Under the pieces are notes generated by a model that saw only the letters and a program-made list of their open reading frames with translations, made no database searches and was not told the origin of the DNA. Of a stretch of 45,068 nt of DNA, positions 19,066-28,502 are shown one piece after another (position 1 is the first letter of the stretch; each line of letters starts with the position of its first letter). The position numbers and the translations under genes are program-made. Origin of the DNA: Salidesulfovibrio brasiliensis JCM 12178 (GTDB lineage Bacteria; Desulfobacterota; Desulfovibrionia; Desulfovibrionales; Desulfovibrionaceae). The stretch is from positions 1 through 45,068 of the forward strand of contig NZ_BBCB01000016.1 of the NCBI RefSeq assembly GCF_001311825.1, given 5' to 3'.

Positions 19066-20352
19066 ATGAACACCACCGCGCAGTATCGCAAGGCTCTGGA
19101 GGCCGGGAGGCTCGACGATCAGCTGGTCGTCATGCACGGCACTTCGTGGCTGGACAGCAGTTACGCGCGTATCGCTTCTTTGTTGGATGGGATGGAGCGT
19201 CACTTCGGGGAAGGCCCGGCGATTATCGCCAGTGCGCCGGGACGTACCGAGCTCGGCGGCAACCACACGGACCATAACCACGGCCACGTTCTCGCGGCGG
19301 CCGTACATCTGGACTGTCTTGCCGTTGCCGCGCCCGTGGACGAGCCAGTGGTCACGATTGTATCCGAAGGGTATGACTCGGCCATCACGGTTGACCTTTC
19401 TGACACCGCCCCCCGCCCTCTCGAAGAGGGGACCAGCGAGGCAATGGTGCGGGGCGTGGCCCATGCCTTTCAGCGCAACGGATGCGGCACAGGCGGGTTC
19501 AACGCCTGCGTGTCGAGCACCATCTGTGGGGGCCGGGCTGAGTTCGTCGGCTGCCTTCGAGGTGCTGATCGGCCGCATCTTCAACGAGCTTTTCAATCAC
19601 GGCGACGCCACCCGGCTGGACATCGCCCGCGCCGCACGACACGCGGAGAACGTACATTTCGGAAAACCTGCGGGTTCATGGACCAGATGGCCTCGTCTTT
19701 CGAGGGCATCCTGAGCATCGATTTCGAAAACGCGGGCAATCCTGCGTTGGAGCATGTGCAGGGCGGCTTCGAGGGCAGCGGCTATCGTCTATGCGTGGTG
19801 GATACCGGCGGCAGCCACGCCGACCTGACGCCCGATTATGCCGCCATTCCCGAAGAAATGTTTGCGGCGGCCAAGGCGCTTGGCCGTGAGAGCGGCCGCG
19901 GAGTCGGCATGAGCGAACTGCTGGGAGCCGCGGGTTCCCTCAGGGAGAGCGTCAGTGATCGCGCGGTCATGCGGCTGATGCATTTTGTGGAGGAGAACGA
20001 GCGCGCAGTGGCGCAGGCCGAGGCGCTGGCCGCAGGCGATATGGCGCGTTTTCTGAAGCTGGTGGCCGAGTCCGGCGTTTCATCGTGCCGTCTTTTGCAG
20101 AATTGCTACAGCACCTCTCGGCCCACGGAGCAGCCCGTGCCGCTGGCTCTGGCCCTGACCGACAGGCTTCTTGGCGGCGATGGGGCCTGCCGGGTTCACG
20201 GCGGCGGTTTTGCCGGGACTATTCAGGTGTTCGTGCCCGATGCCTCCTTCGTGGGCTACCGCGCGTTCATGGAAGAGGTGTTCGGCAATGGTTCGGTGAT
20301 CCCCTTGGACATCCGCCGTCCGGTGCCGGAAATTTTGCGGGTGGAGGACTAG
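19066..20352 (+). CDS. galK: Galactokinase (internal frame disruption 19525-19668)
   Basis: GHMP family kinase that phosphorylates galactose at C1. ATG 19066 is one base after the galT stop. The N-terminal signature SAPGRTELGGNHTDHNHGH is intact, and the C-terminal GHMP segment ACRVHGGGFAGTIQVFV is intact. The central ATP-binding loop VGAGLSSSAAFEVLIGRIF is coded in a different frame between about 19525 and 19668. Two bases seem lost near 19524 (ATC TGT where ATC CCT would give the expected P-V-G-A-G) and one near 19667 (before TGC GGG TTC ATG GAC CAG). The losses sum to three, so the open frame stays unbroken but residues 155-200 of its translation are nonsense. Repaired length is about 429 aa. 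Confidence 0.9.
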   Translation: MNTTAQYRKALEAGRLDDQLVVMHGTSWLDSSYARIASLLDGMERHFGEGPAIIASAPGRTELGGNHTDHNHGHVLAAAVHLDCLAVAAPVDEPVVTIVSEGYDSAITVDLSDTAPRPLEEGTSEAMVRGVAHAFQRNGCGTGGFNACVSSTICGGRAEFVGCLRGADRPHLQRAFQSRRRHPAGHRPRRTTRGERTFRKTCGFMDQMASSFEGILSIDFENAGNPALEHVQGGFEGSGYRLCVVDTGGSHADLTPDYAAIPEEMFAAAKALGRESGRGVGMSELLGAAGSLRESVSDRAVMRLMHFVEENERAVAQAEALAAGDMARFLKLVAESGVSSCRLLQNCYSTSRPTEQPVPLALALTDRLLGGDGACRVHGGGFAGTIQVFVPDASFVGYRAFMEEVFGNGSVIPLDIRRPVPEILRVED

Positions 20353-21381
20353 ATGGCGCAGTTCACCATCAAGGACCTTGCCCGGAAGCTGGGCGTATCG
20401 CCGTCCACGGTGTCGCGCGCGCTGCACGACCATCCGGACATCAGCGAGGACACCAAGCGCCGGGTGGTGGCCGCAGCCGAAAAATACCACTACCAGCCGA
20501 ATCTCATCGCCCAGAGCCTGCAGAAAAAGAGCAGCACCACCATCGGGGTCATCGTCCCCGAAATCCGCCATCATTTCTTTTCCACCGTTATCAGCGGCAT
20601 CGAGGAAGTTGCGTACGAGGCCGGGTATATCATCATGGTCTGCCAGTCCAACGAGACCCTTGCCCGCGAGATCGTCAACACGCAGGCGCTTGTTGCCAAC
20701 CGCGTGGCCGGGCTGCTGGTGGCCATCTCCACGGAAACCACCCGCTACGATCACCTTAAGAGCGTTCTCAAGCGGGGCGTTCCGCTGGTGCAGTTTGACA
20801 GGGTGGTGGAGGAGCTTGAGACCAGCAAGGTGGTCATCGATGACTACAGCGCGGCATATGAGGCCGTGATGCATCTGGTCCGGTCCGGGTACCGGCGCAT
20901 AGGGCATCTGGCCGGGCAGGAGGGCATTGCCCTGAACCGCCATCGCTTTGAAGGGTACAGGGCAGCGCTCGCCGACAGCGGCCTTGCGTTTGAGGAAAAG
21001 TTTCTCGTGCCGGGCGGCTACCGCGAGGAGGACGGCCGCAGGGGAGCCGAGGTGTATCTTGCCATGGACGAACTTCCGGACGCGATTCTCGCCATCAACG
21101 ACCCGGTGGCCGTGGGCGCGTTCTCGCGATTCCGGGAGGCCGGGGTGCGCATCCCCGAGGACGTGGCGCTGGTCGGTTTTTCCGACACCCCGGCGGCCGC
21201 ACTCATTGAGCCAGCGTTGACGACGGTCTACCAGCCTGCGTTCGAAATGGGCCGGACCGCTGCAACGCTGCTGCTGGAACAGTTTGTGACCGAGGGCCGA
21301 TTCACGCCCCGAACCGTGACGCTTGATACCGAGTTGCTGGTGCGCGGCTCCAGCAGGCCGAAGGGGGCCGCATGGGCGTAA
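20353..21381 (+). CDS. LacI family transcriptional regulator
   Basis: Sugar-responsive DNA-binding protein of 342 aa. The N-terminal helix-turn-helix is FTIKDLARKLGVSPSTVSRA, followed by the hinge-like YHYQPNLIAQSLQKK. A periplasmic-binding-protein-like effector domain begins at TIGVIVPEIRHHFFS and includes AILAINDPVAVGAF and VALVGFSDTP. It begins directly after the galK stop codon and overlaps galM by 10 bases, so it is embedded in the operon it most likely regulates, probably through the AAACGTTT-centred site upstream of galT. The inducer is probably galactose or a related sugar, by context only. Confidence 0.93.
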   Translation: MAQFTIKDLARKLGVSPSTVSRALHDHPDISEDTKRRVVAAAEKYHYQPNLIAQSLQKKSSTTIGVIVPEIRHHFFSTVISGIEEVAYEAGYIIMVCQSNETLAREIVNTQALVANRVAGLLVAISTETTRYDHLKSVLKRGVPLVQFDRVVEELETSKVVIDDYSAAYEAVMHLVRSGYRRIGHLAGQEGIALNRHRFEGYRAALADSGLAFEEKFLVPGGYREEDGRRGAEVYLAMDELPDAILAINDPVAVGAFSRFREAGVRIPEDVALVGFSDTPAAALIEPALTTVYQPAFEMGRTAATLLLEQFVTEGRFTPRTVTLDTELLVRGSSRPKGAAWA

Positions 21382-22397
21382 CGGTCAGGTCATGGGGAAC
21401 CACGCCGCAGGGGGCGGCGGTGGAGCGTTACACCCTGAAGGACGGTGCCGGGTTCACTGCGTGCGTGAGCACCTACGGCGCGGCTCTGACGGCGTTGCAC
21501 GTACCCTGCGGGGAAAACAGTCGGGATGTTGTTCTCGGTTTCGATTCGTTGGATGGGTATCTGGCGGATGCCCGCTACTTCGGCCGCATGGTCGGGCGGT
21601 TTGCCAACCGGATACGGGGCGCGGCGTTCGAGCTGGACGGCGTGCGCCATGACCTTGACCGTAACCACGGCAGGCATCACCTGCATGGCGGCAGCGCGGG
21701 GCTGCACAACAAGGTCTGGTCGGCGCGGCAGGTCGGTGAAGACGCTGTTGAAATGAACTGTGTGTGCCCAGACGGGGAATCCGGCTACCCCGGTGAACTG
21801 GAAGTGACCGTTATTTACGCCCTGACGGGGGACGGACTTCGTATCGAGTGCCGGGCACAGACGGACAGGCCTACTCCGGTGAGCCTGACCAATCATTCGT
21901 ATTTCAACCTCGGCGGCAAAGACGGGCATGATTTCGCCCTTCGCTCCGAGCGCGTTTTGCTCACGGACGACGAGCGCATCCCTACCGGGGATTTTCATGA
22001 CACCGGCGGGGTGGCAGTGCTGGCCATGCCGGGGAGTGCCGGGGCTGACGTTGAAAAGGCTGTCGGCGGATTCGATGAATACCACATCCTTGCAGCTGGA
22101 CACGGCGCACCGCATGTCGTTGTGCGCAGCGGGGAGTTGGTCATGGAACTTTTTACGACCCAGCCGGGAGTGCAGGTGTATTCCGGCGGGTTCATTCCTG
22201 CGGGAACGCGGGGCAAGGGCGGGGCTGTGTACGGTCCCGGCTCGGGATTCTGCCTTGAAACGCAGGCGTATCCCGACGCGCCCAACAGGCCGGAGTTTCC
22301 GAGCGCGATTCTGCGCCCCGGCGAGATATACGAGCATGCAACCGAGTACCGTTTTCGGCAGGCGTCCGGGCGGTGCGAAACGAATACAGGCGAGTAG
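21372..22397 (+). CDS. galM: Aldose 1-epimerase (galactose mutarotase)
   Basis: GalM family enzyme of 341 aa that interconverts alpha and beta anomers of galactose or glucose. Family features seen: GRFANRIRGAAFELDG, the histidine-rich NHGRHHLHGG (substrate-binding His), SLTNHSYFNLGG with the catalytic His, and FCLETQAYPDAPNRPEFPS with the catalytic Glu. It overlaps the lacI end by 10 bases and ends 3 bases before the ABC ATPase gene, so translation is probably coupled. It makes the alpha anomer needed by GalK. Confidence 0.93.
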   Translation: MGVTVRSWGTTPQGAAVERYTLKDGAGFTACVSTYGAALTALHVPCGENSRDVVLGFDSLDGYLADARYFGRMVGRFANRIRGAAFELDGVRHDLDRNHGRHHLHGGSAGLHNKVWSARQVGEDAVEMNCVCPDGESGYPGELEVTVIYALTGDGLRIECRAQTDRPTPVSLTNHSYFNLGGKDGHDFALRSERVLLTDDERIPTGDFHDTGGVAVLAMPGSAGADVEKAVGGFDEYHILAAGHGAPHVVVRSGELVMELFTTQPGVQVYSGGFIPAGTRGKGGAVYGPGSGFCLETQAYPDAPNRPEFPSAILRPGEIYEHATEYRFRQASGRCETNTGE

Positions 22398-22400
22398 AGG

Positions 22401-23498
22401 ATGGCAAACGTAGATTTGAAGGGTGTGGTCAAGCGGTACGGGAACGTGGAGGTCATCCACGGCATCGACCTCTCGGTGCGCGAGAACGAGTTCATCGTCC
22501 TTGTTGGCCCGTCCGGGTGCGGCAAGTCCACCGTGCTGCGCATGGTGGCGGGGCTCGAAGCCATCAGCGGCGGCGAGATCAGCATCGGCGACCGCGTGGT
22601 CAATCAGGTTTCGCCCAAGGACCGCAACGTGGCCATGGTGTTCCAGAACTACGCACTCTATCCGCACATGACCGTGCGCGAGAACATGGGCTTCTCCCTG
22701 AAAATGCGCAGGAAGAGCCGCGAAGAGATGGACTCGCGGGTTCAGGAGGCCGCGCGGGTGCTCGAGCTTGAGCCGTATCTGGAGCGCAAGCCGTCCGAGC
22801 TTTCCGGCGGGCAGCGCCAGCGCGTCGCCATGGGCCGGGCCATGGTCCGCAAGCCCGACGTTTTTCTTTTCGACGAGCCGCTCTCCAACCTCGACGCCCA
22901 GCTCAGGACCCAGATGCGCATGGAGCTTCGCAAGATGCACATGCGCCTCAAGACCACCACCATCTACGTGACGCACGACCAGATAGAGGCCATGACCCTT
23001 GCCGACCGCATCGTCATCCTCAAGGACGGTCACATCCAGCAGGTCGGCTCGCCCATCGAGGTGTTCGAGAAGCCCAACAACGTGTTCGTGGCCCGGTTCA
23101 TCGGCAACCCGCCCATGAACATCCTTGAAGGCGTGTTCGGCGTGGAGGACGGCAAACGGTTCGTGACCGTTGGCCCGTCCCGTTTCCCGGTGCCGGACGG
23201 CAAGGGCGATAGCCTTGTGGACGGCGCGCCGATGCTTGTCGGTCTTCGGCCCGACGCCATCAAGATGGGTGAGAACATTGAGCGCCTGCCCAAGGACTGG
23301 TGGTGCAAGGGCGAAGTGGTGGTGTCCGAGATTCTCGGCGGCCATTCGCTTCTGGAGATCGTGGTGGACGGCCAAAACGAGTTGATCGCCGAGGTCGAGG
23401 GCCGCGTGGTGGCCCATCCCGGCGAGATCGTGCCCATCGGCTTCGAGTTTGACCGCATGGTGCTCTTTGATCCCGAAACGACCAATGCGCTTTCCTGA
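22401..23498 (+). CDS. Sugar ABC transporter ATP-binding protein (MalK/UgpC/MsmK type)
   Basis: ATPase subunit of 365 aa of a CUT1-class sugar importer. Walker [11 protein letters not shown]-loop [12 protein letters not shown], signature [14 protein letters not shown], Walker [13 protein letters not shown] and H-loop VTHDQIEAM are all intact. A C-terminal regulatory (TOBE/OB-like) domain runs from about residue 240, with [11 protein letters not shown]. It lies 3 bases after galM and 72 bases before the binding protein. It should pair with the two permeases at 24898 and 26020. Confidence 0.94.
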   Translation: MANVDLKGVVKRYGNVEVIHGIDLSVRENEFIVLVGPSGCGKSTVLRMVAGLEAISGGEISIGDRVVNQVSPKDRNVAMVFQNYALYPHMTVRENMGFSLKMRRKSREEMDSRVQEAARVLELEPYLERKPSELSGGQRQRVAMGRAMVRKPDVFLFDEPLSNLDAQLRTQMRMELRKMHMRLKTTTIYVTHDQIEAMTLADRIVILKDGHIQQVGSPIEVFEKPNNVFVARFIGNPPMNILEGVFGVEDGKRFVTVGPSRFPVPDGKGDSLVDGAPMLVGLRPDAIKMGENIERLPKDWWCKGEVVVSEILGGHSLLEIVVDGQNELIAEVEGRVVAHPGEIVPIGFEFDRMVLFDPETTNALS

Positions 23499-23570
23499 TG
23501 CTTCGGCGAGAGCGATGATTGGATAGAGTTGCAAGGTCCGAGGAACTGTTTGGAAACCTTAGGAGGTATC

Positions 23571-24833
23571 ATGAAAAAGACCTTGGCGAAGATTTGTTTC
23601 GTTCTGGTCGCCGCGTTCATGCTTGCTGCGCCGCAGGGCGCGCAGGCCAAGAAACTGAGCGGTGATCTGGAGATCTTCTCCTGGTGGGCTGGCGACGAAG
23701 GTCCGGCCCTGCAGGCGCTGATCGACATCTACAAACAGAAGCACCCCGACGTGAACGTCATCAATGCCACCGTCACCGGCGGTTCCGGCGTGAACGCCCG
23801 CGCAGTGCTCAAGACCCGCATGCTCGGTGGCGAGCCGCCGGACAGCTTCCAGGTTCACGCAGGGCAGGAGCTCATCGGCACCTGGGTCGAGGCCGACCGC
23901 ATGGAAGACCTGACCTTCCTGTTCAAGGAACAGGGCTGGATGGACGTCTTCCCCGAAGGCCTCATCAAGCTCATCGGCACCGACAAGGGCATCTGGTCCG
24001 TTCCCGTGAACGTGCACCGTTCCAACGTGCTGTGGTACGTCCCGGCCAACCTCAAGAAGTGGGGCGTGGACGTTCCCAAGAACTGGGAAGAGTTCATCAA
24101 GATCGCGCCCAAACTGAAGAAGGAAGGCGTCGTGCCGCTGGCGCTGGCCCAGAACTGGACCGCCAACCACCTGTGGGAATCCGTTGCGCTGGCCTCTCTC
24201 GGCCCGGACAACTGGGACGCCCTCTGGAACGGCACGCTGCGTTTTGACAGCGAAGAAGGCGTCAAGGCGTGGGAACTCTTCGGCAAGGTGCTTGAGTACA
24301 CCAACCCCGACGCTTCCTCCCTGTCCTGGCAGCAGGCCACTGACATGGTCATCGACGGCCGCGCGGCCTTCAACGTCATGGGCGACTGGGCTGCCGGTTA
24401 CATGGCCACCACCAAGAAGATGGAACCGGGCAAGGACTTCGGCTGGGCCGCTTCTCCGGGCACCAACGGCGAGTTCCTGTTCCTGGCCGACTCCTTCGGT
24501 CTGCCCAAGGGCGCGCCGCACCGTGACAACGCCATCGCGTGGCTCAAGGTGCTCGGCTCCAAGGAAGGCAGCGACACCTTCAACCCGCTCAAGGGCTCCA
24601 TCTCCGCCCGCACCGACTCCGATCTGAGCAAGTACAACGCCTACCTGCAGTCCGCTTCCGCCGACTTCGGCAAGGACCGCGTGGTCGGCTCTCTGGCTCA
24701 CGGCGTCGCCGCCAACGAGACCTTCATGAGCGGATTCGCTTCCGTCATGGAAATGTTCCTGAAAACCAACAACGCCAAGGCTGCGGCCATGGCTTGCCAG
24801 CAGCTGGCCGACAAGGCCGGTCTCGGCAAATAA
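23571..24833 (+). CDS. Sugar ABC transporter substrate-binding protein, glucose/galactose-binding type
   Basis: Family 1 extracellular solute-binding protein of 420 aa with a signal peptide ([18 protein letters not shown], cleavage likely after AQA). From memory, the mature sequence closely resembles the Thermus thermophilus glucose/galactose-binding protein: [77 protein letters not shown] and [13 protein letters not shown] are all of that type. This makes glucose and/or galactose the likely ligand, in line with the gal genes upstream. A strong AGGAGG (23560-23565) fixes the ATG at 23571; the frame is open 14 codons further upstream but that part is not coding. The 72-base leader and strong ribosome-binding site fit the higher expression needed for a binding protein. 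Confidence 0.92.
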   Translation: MKKTLAKICFVLVAAFMLAAPQGAQAKKLSGDLEIFSWWAGDEGPALQALIDIYKQKHPDVNVINATVTGGSGVNARAVLKTRMLGGEPPDSFQVHAGQELIGTWVEADRMEDLTFLFKEQGWMDVFPEGLIKLIGTDKGIWSVPVNVHRSNVLWYVPANLKKWGVDVPKNWEEFIKIAPKLKKEGVVPLALAQNWTANHLWESVALASLGPDNWDALWNGTLRFDSEEGVKAWELFGKVLEYTNPDASSLSWQQATDMVIDGRAAFNVMGDWAAGYMATTKKMEPGKDFGWAASPGTNGEFLFLADSFGLPKGAPHRDNAIAWLKVLGSKEGSDTFNPLKGSISARTDSDLSKYNAYLQSASADFGKDRVVGSLAHGVAANETFMSGFASVMEMFLKTNNAKAAAMACQQLADKAGLGK

Positions 24834-24897
24834 GCGATTAAACGGGCATACGTGCGCCGGGAGTCGTCCCGCGCGCGGCCCGCAAGGGGTTTGCGAC

Positions 24898-26016
24898 ATG
24901 CGGGAAGCATCGCTGGACAGGCTCAAGGCGTTTCTGACGCTTCTGCCGTCAATCGTTCTGGTAGGCGTCTTCGTCTACGGCTTCATCGGAAACACGGTCT
25001 GGATATCCCTGACCGACTGGGGCGGCAGCGGCTCGCTGGCCGTGGACCCGCAGAAGAACTACGTGGGGCTCGCCAACTATGCCGAGCTGTTCACCGGCTT
25101 TCTGGCCGGGGGCTTCCGGCAGGACCTCGTGAACGCGGTCTTCTATTCCGTGATGCTTCTGGCCGGAGCCATCGGGCTGGGCATGTTCATCGCCATCCTG
25201 CTGGATCGCAAGCCCAAGGGCGAGGATGTGCTGCGCACCATCTTCCTGTACCCCATGTCCCTGTCCTTTATCGTATCCGGTACCATCTGGCGTTGGCTGC
25301 TCGCACCGCAGGGCGGAGTGAACATCCTTCCCACCTACGTTGGACTTGACCCCCTGACCTTCGAGTGGACCTCCAGCACCAAGGCCGTGCTTGAATTCAA
25401 CTGGCAGAACCTTTTTCAGATCATGCTCTATGTGGCCGCCTTCATCCTGATACTTGTCGGACTGTGGGCGTTCAGGAACGATCCGCGCAAGGCGCTGAAA
25501 CGCTGGCTCGGACCGGGCATCGTCATAGGCGCATTCGCGTGGCTGGGCGGCAGCATCCTGCCGCAGGCGCTTTTCATGGAGGAGACGCACGGCTTCAACC
25601 TTGCCACGCTGGGCATCATCATGGCCACGGTCTGGCAGTATGCCGGGTACACCATGGCCCTCTATCTGGCGGGCTTCAACGGAATTTCGCAGGACCTCAG
25701 GGACGCGGCCATGCTCGACGGCGCGTCCGAGGTTGCCTACTACCGCCACGTGGCCATCCCCATGCTCAAGCCCATCACCATCAGCGCGGTGATCATCCTC
25801 TCGCACATCTCGCTCAAGATGTTCGACATCATCTTCGCCATGACCGGCCCGGACAACGCCCAGACCGGCCATCCGGCCCTGAACATGTACCTGACCACCT
25901 TCCGGGCCAACGACTTTGCCCGGGGCGCGGCCATCGCCATCGTGCTCTTCCTTGTGGCGGCCATGTTCATCGTCCCGTATCTCGTCAGCCAGTACCGCCA
26001 GAGGAAGAGAGGATAA
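24898..26016 (+). CDS. Sugar ABC transporter permease (MalF-like)
   Basis: Inner-membrane permease of 372 aa. It has an N-terminal helix (LLPSIVLVGVFVYGFIGNTV), several further helices, and the cytoplasmic EAA loop DAAMLDGASEVAYYRHVAIPMLKP that docks on the ATPase. It is longer than the usual 290-320 aa because of an extra segment (about residues 175-225, with AAFILILVGLWAF and IVIGAFAWLGGSILP) that appears to add membrane helices. It is followed after 3 bases by its partner permease. Confidence 0.92.
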   Translation: MREASLDRLKAFLTLLPSIVLVGVFVYGFIGNTVWISLTDWGGSGSLAVDPQKNYVGLANYAELFTGFLAGGFRQDLVNAVFYSVMLLAGAIGLGMFIAILLDRKPKGEDVLRTIFLYPMSLSFIVSGTIWRWLLAPQGGVNILPTYVGLDPLTFEWTSSTKAVLEFNWQNLFQIMLYVAAFILILVGLWAFRNDPRKALKRWLGPGIVIGAFAWLGGSILPQALFMEETHGFNLATLGIIMATVWQYAGYTMALYLAGFNGISQDLRDAAMLDGASEVAYYRHVAIPMLKPITISAVIILSHISLKMFDIIFAMTGPDNAQTGHPALNMYLTTFRANDFARGAAIAIVLFLVAAMFIVPYLVSQYRQRKRG

Positions 26017-26019
26017 CCC

Positions 26020-26847
26020 ATGCACGCTCGCAGAATCACACCCGGTTCCATCTTCGTCTACGGCACGCTCGCCGTGCTGGCGATTCTCTTTCTGATGCCC
26101 GCCTACATGGCGCTGGTCACGGCGCTCAAGTTTCCGGCGGACATCACTCTGCCCACTGCGTGGGAACTGCCCGCAAAGTTCAACTGGTCGAGCTTCTCCG
26201 ATGCCATCGACCTGCTTAAGCCGAACTTCGTCAACTCCATGATCCTGACCATCAGCGCCACTGCGCTGTCCACGGTGCTCGGGTCGCTCAACGGCTACGT
26301 CTTTTCCAAGTGGAAGTTCCGGGGCAGCGAGGTGCTGTTCACGCTCTTCCTGTTCGGCATGTTCATTCCGTATCAGGTCATCCTGATCCCGCTCTTCCAG
26401 ACGCTGCGGGCCATGAATCTCTATGGCGGCCTGCCCGGGCTGATTCTCGCGCATGTGGTCTACGGCCTGCCCATCACCTCACTCATCTTCCGCAACTTCT
26501 ATGCCCAGATTCCCACGGCGCTCATCGAGTCCGGACGGCTGGACGGGGCCGGATTCTTTTCCATCTACACCAGAATCGTGTTCCCGCTTTCGGTGCCGGG
26601 TTTCGTGGTCACCAGCCTGTGGCAGTTCACGCAGGTCTGGAACGAATTCCTGTGGGGCATCTGTCTCACGCGGCACGCGGACAACCCCATCACTGTGGGG
26701 CTTGCCCAGCTCGCGGGCGGGCAGGCGGTGAGCTGGAACCTGCCCATGGCCGGTTCGATCATGGCCGCCATTCCCGTGCTGGCGATTTACATCTTCCTTG
26801 GTCGCTACTTCATTCGAGGCCTGCTGGCCGGATCGGTCAAGGAGTAA
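26020..26847 (+). CDS. Sugar ABC transporter permease (MalG-like)
   Basis: Second permease of the sugar importer, 275 aa, with six likely membrane helices beginning at [20 protein letters not shown]. The EAA loop [27 protein letters not shown] is intact, as is the C-terminal [15 protein letters not shown] typical of the family. It is the last gene of the gal operon. Its 3' end overlaps the convergent isochorismatase-like gene by 11 bases, so no separate terminator fits between them. Confidence 0.93.
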   Translation: MHARRITPGSIFVYGTLAVLAILFLMPAYMALVTALKFPADITLPTAWELPAKFNWSSFSDAIDLLKPNFVNSMILTISATALSTVLGSLNGYVFSKWKFRGSEVLFTLFLFGMFIPYQVILIPLFQTLRAMNLYGGLPGLILAHVVYGLPITSLIFRNFYAQIPTALIESGRLDGAGFFSIYTRIVFPLSVPGFVVTSLWQFTQVWNEFLWGICLTRHADNPITVGLAQLAGGQAVSWNLPMAGSIMAAIPVLAIYIFLGRYFIRGLLAGSVKE

Positions 26848-27400
26848 CACCCATGGCCGCGAGGTGTTCCTTGCAGGAGACCACCGGGCAGTAGGCGAAG
26901 CCGAGCGCAGCCGTAAAGGCCGCGTGAACCTGTTGCGCGGTCACGTCCACTCCATTGAAGGAGAGCGGGGCGGCGGCGCATGCATCATGCACCAGCGTGC
27001 AGGCGTACCCCATGTCCACGGCGGCGCGAACCGTGGCGTCCACGCAGTTGTTGGTCATCATGCCGCAGACCGTCAGGGTGTCGATGCCCTGTTCCTTCAA
27101 CACTTCCTCCAGAGTTGTGCCGAGAAACGAGTTGGCCCGGTGTTTGACCACCACAGCTTCGCCCGCTGAGGGGGTGAGTTGTTCGTGGATGCCCATGCCG
27201 TGAGTGCCGGGCAGGAAGAAGCTCGCCCCTTCGTGTACGGCCTCGTGCTGGATATGAATGACCGGGAGGCCCTTGCCTCTGAATGTCTTGAGCAGCTTCA
27301 CCGCGTTGGCCGCAGCCGGGGCTGCGTCGGGCAGCGGGAAAGCGCCACCGGGCAGGTAGTCGTTTTGCATGTCGATGATAAGCAGTGCTTGCCTGTTCAT
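26837..27400 (-). CDS. Isochorismatase family cysteine hydrolase
   Basis: Cytoplasmic hydrolase of 187 aa. The catalytic triad of the family is visible: Asp in [16 protein letters not shown], Lys in [13 protein letters not shown] and Cys in [15 protein letters not shown]. Members include nicotinamidases and other amidases; the substrate is not clear. ATG 27400 has AAGGAGGA just upstream; the longer frame to 27421 lacks this. It is divergent from a GlxA-type regulator, a frequent arrangement in which the regulator controls the hydrolase. Confidence 0.9.
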   Translation of the reverse strand: MNRQALLIIDMQNDYLPGGAFPLPDAAPAAANAVKLLKTFRGKGLPVIHIQHEAVHEGASFFLPGTHGMGIHEQLTPSAGEAVVVKHRANSFLGTTLEEVLKEQGIDTLTVCGMMTNNCVDATVRAAVDMGYACTLVHDACAAAPLSFNGVDVTAQQVHAAFTAALGFAYCPVVSCKEHLAAMGVTP

Positions 27401-27443
27401 GGAATCCTCCTTGTTTTTCAAGAAGGATATGCGGTCTCCGGTC

Positions 27444-27490
27444 TTGACTGAATTGGCATAATCGACAAATGATTTGCTGAAAGCGACAAA
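27444..27490 (+). promoter_or_regulatory. Divergent regulatory region with CGACAAA direct repeats
   Basis: Between the two divergent starts (27400 and 27501) lie TTGACT (27444-27449), a good -10 hexamer CATAAT (27457-27462), and two copies of CGACAAA at 27463-27469 and 27484-27490. The copies are 21 bases apart, i.e. two helical turns, the usual spacing of AraC-family half-sites. The second copy abuts the ribosome-binding site AGGTGG of the regulator gene. Confidence 0.4.
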
Positions 27491-27500
27491 GGTGGTCGAT

Positions 27501-28445
27501 ATGCTGATAGCGGTTCTGGCGCATCACGGGTGTGTCGCATCCGGGGTGAGCGGTTTTTCCGATGTGTTTGCGGTGGCGAACCACCTGTTTGGTAAGCAGC
27601 GGTTCAAGGTTCACATACTGAGCGCGGAGGGCGGGGCGGTACGTCCCTTTTCCGGCCCCGATATGGCTGTCCACGGACGGCTTGCCGACATGGTCACGCC
27701 GGACGTCGTGTATGTTCCCCCGTCTTTTGGAGTGAGCGGCTCGGGAACGGATGAGGTCACGTGGCTTCAGGAGTGCCACGGTGCCGGGGCCGTGACCTGT
27801 GCTGCCTGTGCGGGCGTGTTTTTTCTTGCGGAGAGCGGACTGCTGGACGGGCGGGCTGCCACCACGCATTGGGGCCTTGTTGAAGATTTCCGGATTCGTT
27901 TTCCCAAGGTCCGACTGGAGCCGGAGCGGATGCTGGTCGACGGCGGGGACTATGTGTGCGCCGGGGGATTGACCGCCTATTTCGACCTCGCCCTGCACCT
28001 TGTTGCGCGCTTTGCGTCTTCGGAGCTGGCGGCGTCCTGCGCCCGGACGCTGTTGCTTGATCCGGGCAGGGTGCGGCAGACGCCGTACATGCGGCTGGTG
28101 GGCAATCCTAATCACGGTGACGAGCCTATAGCCCGCGTGGAGCGTTGGCTTGCGGACAATTACGCGGCGCACGTCGGGGTGGCGGACCTTGCGGAACTGG
28201 CACACCTTGGGGAGCGGACGTTTCTCAGGCGGTTTTCCAAGGCCACGGGCAGGACGCCCAAGGGGTATTTGCAGGCCTTGCGGGTGGAGCACGCCAAGCG
28301 GCGGCTGGAGACCGGCGCGGAGTCGGTGGAGGATATCGTCCAGCGGGTCGGCTACCGGGACGGGCCTTCGTTTTACAGACTTTTCAGGAAGATGACCGGA
28401 TTGACGCCCGGAGAGTATCGGCGTCGATTCGCCATTGCAAGGTAA
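27501..28445 (+). CDS. GlxA family transcriptional regulator (DJ-1/PfpI domain plus AraC HTH)
   Basis: Regulator of about 314 aa with two domains. Residues 1-185 form a class I glutamine amidotransferase-like (DJ-1/PfpI) sensor domain, with VTCAACAGVFFLAESGLLDG at the nucleophile-elbow region (Cys in place) and THWGL after it. The C-terminal 100 residues are an AraC-type pair of helix-turn-helices (GVADLAELAHLGERTFLRRF and VEDIVQRVGYRDGPSFYRLF, then TGLTPGEYRRRF). I chose ATG 27501 because AGGTGG precedes it; a TTG at 27474 would add nine residues. It probably acts on the divergent isochorismatase-like gene and on itself. Confidence 0.9.
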   Translation: MLIAVLAHHGCVASGVSGFSDVFAVANHLFGKQRFKVHILSAEGGAVRPFSGPDMAVHGRLADMVTPDVVYVPPSFGVSGSGTDEVTWLQECHGAGAVTCAACAGVFFLAESGLLDGRAATTHWGLVEDFRIRFPKVRLEPERMLVDGGDYVCAGGLTAYFDLALHLVARFASSELAASCARTLLLDPGRVRQTPYMRLVGNPNHGDEPIARVERWLADNYAAHVGVADLAELAHLGERTFLRRFSKATGRTPKGYLQALRVEHAKRRLETGAESVEDIVQRVGYRDGPSFYRLFRKMTGLTPGEYRRRFAIAR

Positions 28446-28446
28446 G

Positions 28447-28482
28447 AAAAAGCCCGCCGTGCAGCTGCGCGGCGGGCTTTTT
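28447..28482. terminator. Bidirectional terminator between convergent genes
   Basis: Arms AAAAAGCCCGCCG (28447-28459) and CGGCGGGCTTTTT (28470-28482) with a 10-base loop. It stands directly after the GlxA-type gene and 20 bases beyond the stop of the convergent amino-acid permease gene, so it can serve both strands. Confidence 0.88.
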
Positions 28483-28502
28483 GGTTGTCATTCGCAGGTG
28501 GG

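Noticed and set aside
21390..23534. Minus-strand open frame of 714 codons opposite galM and the ABC ATPase
   Set aside because: Crosses two well-supported genes on the other strand and shows no family signature.
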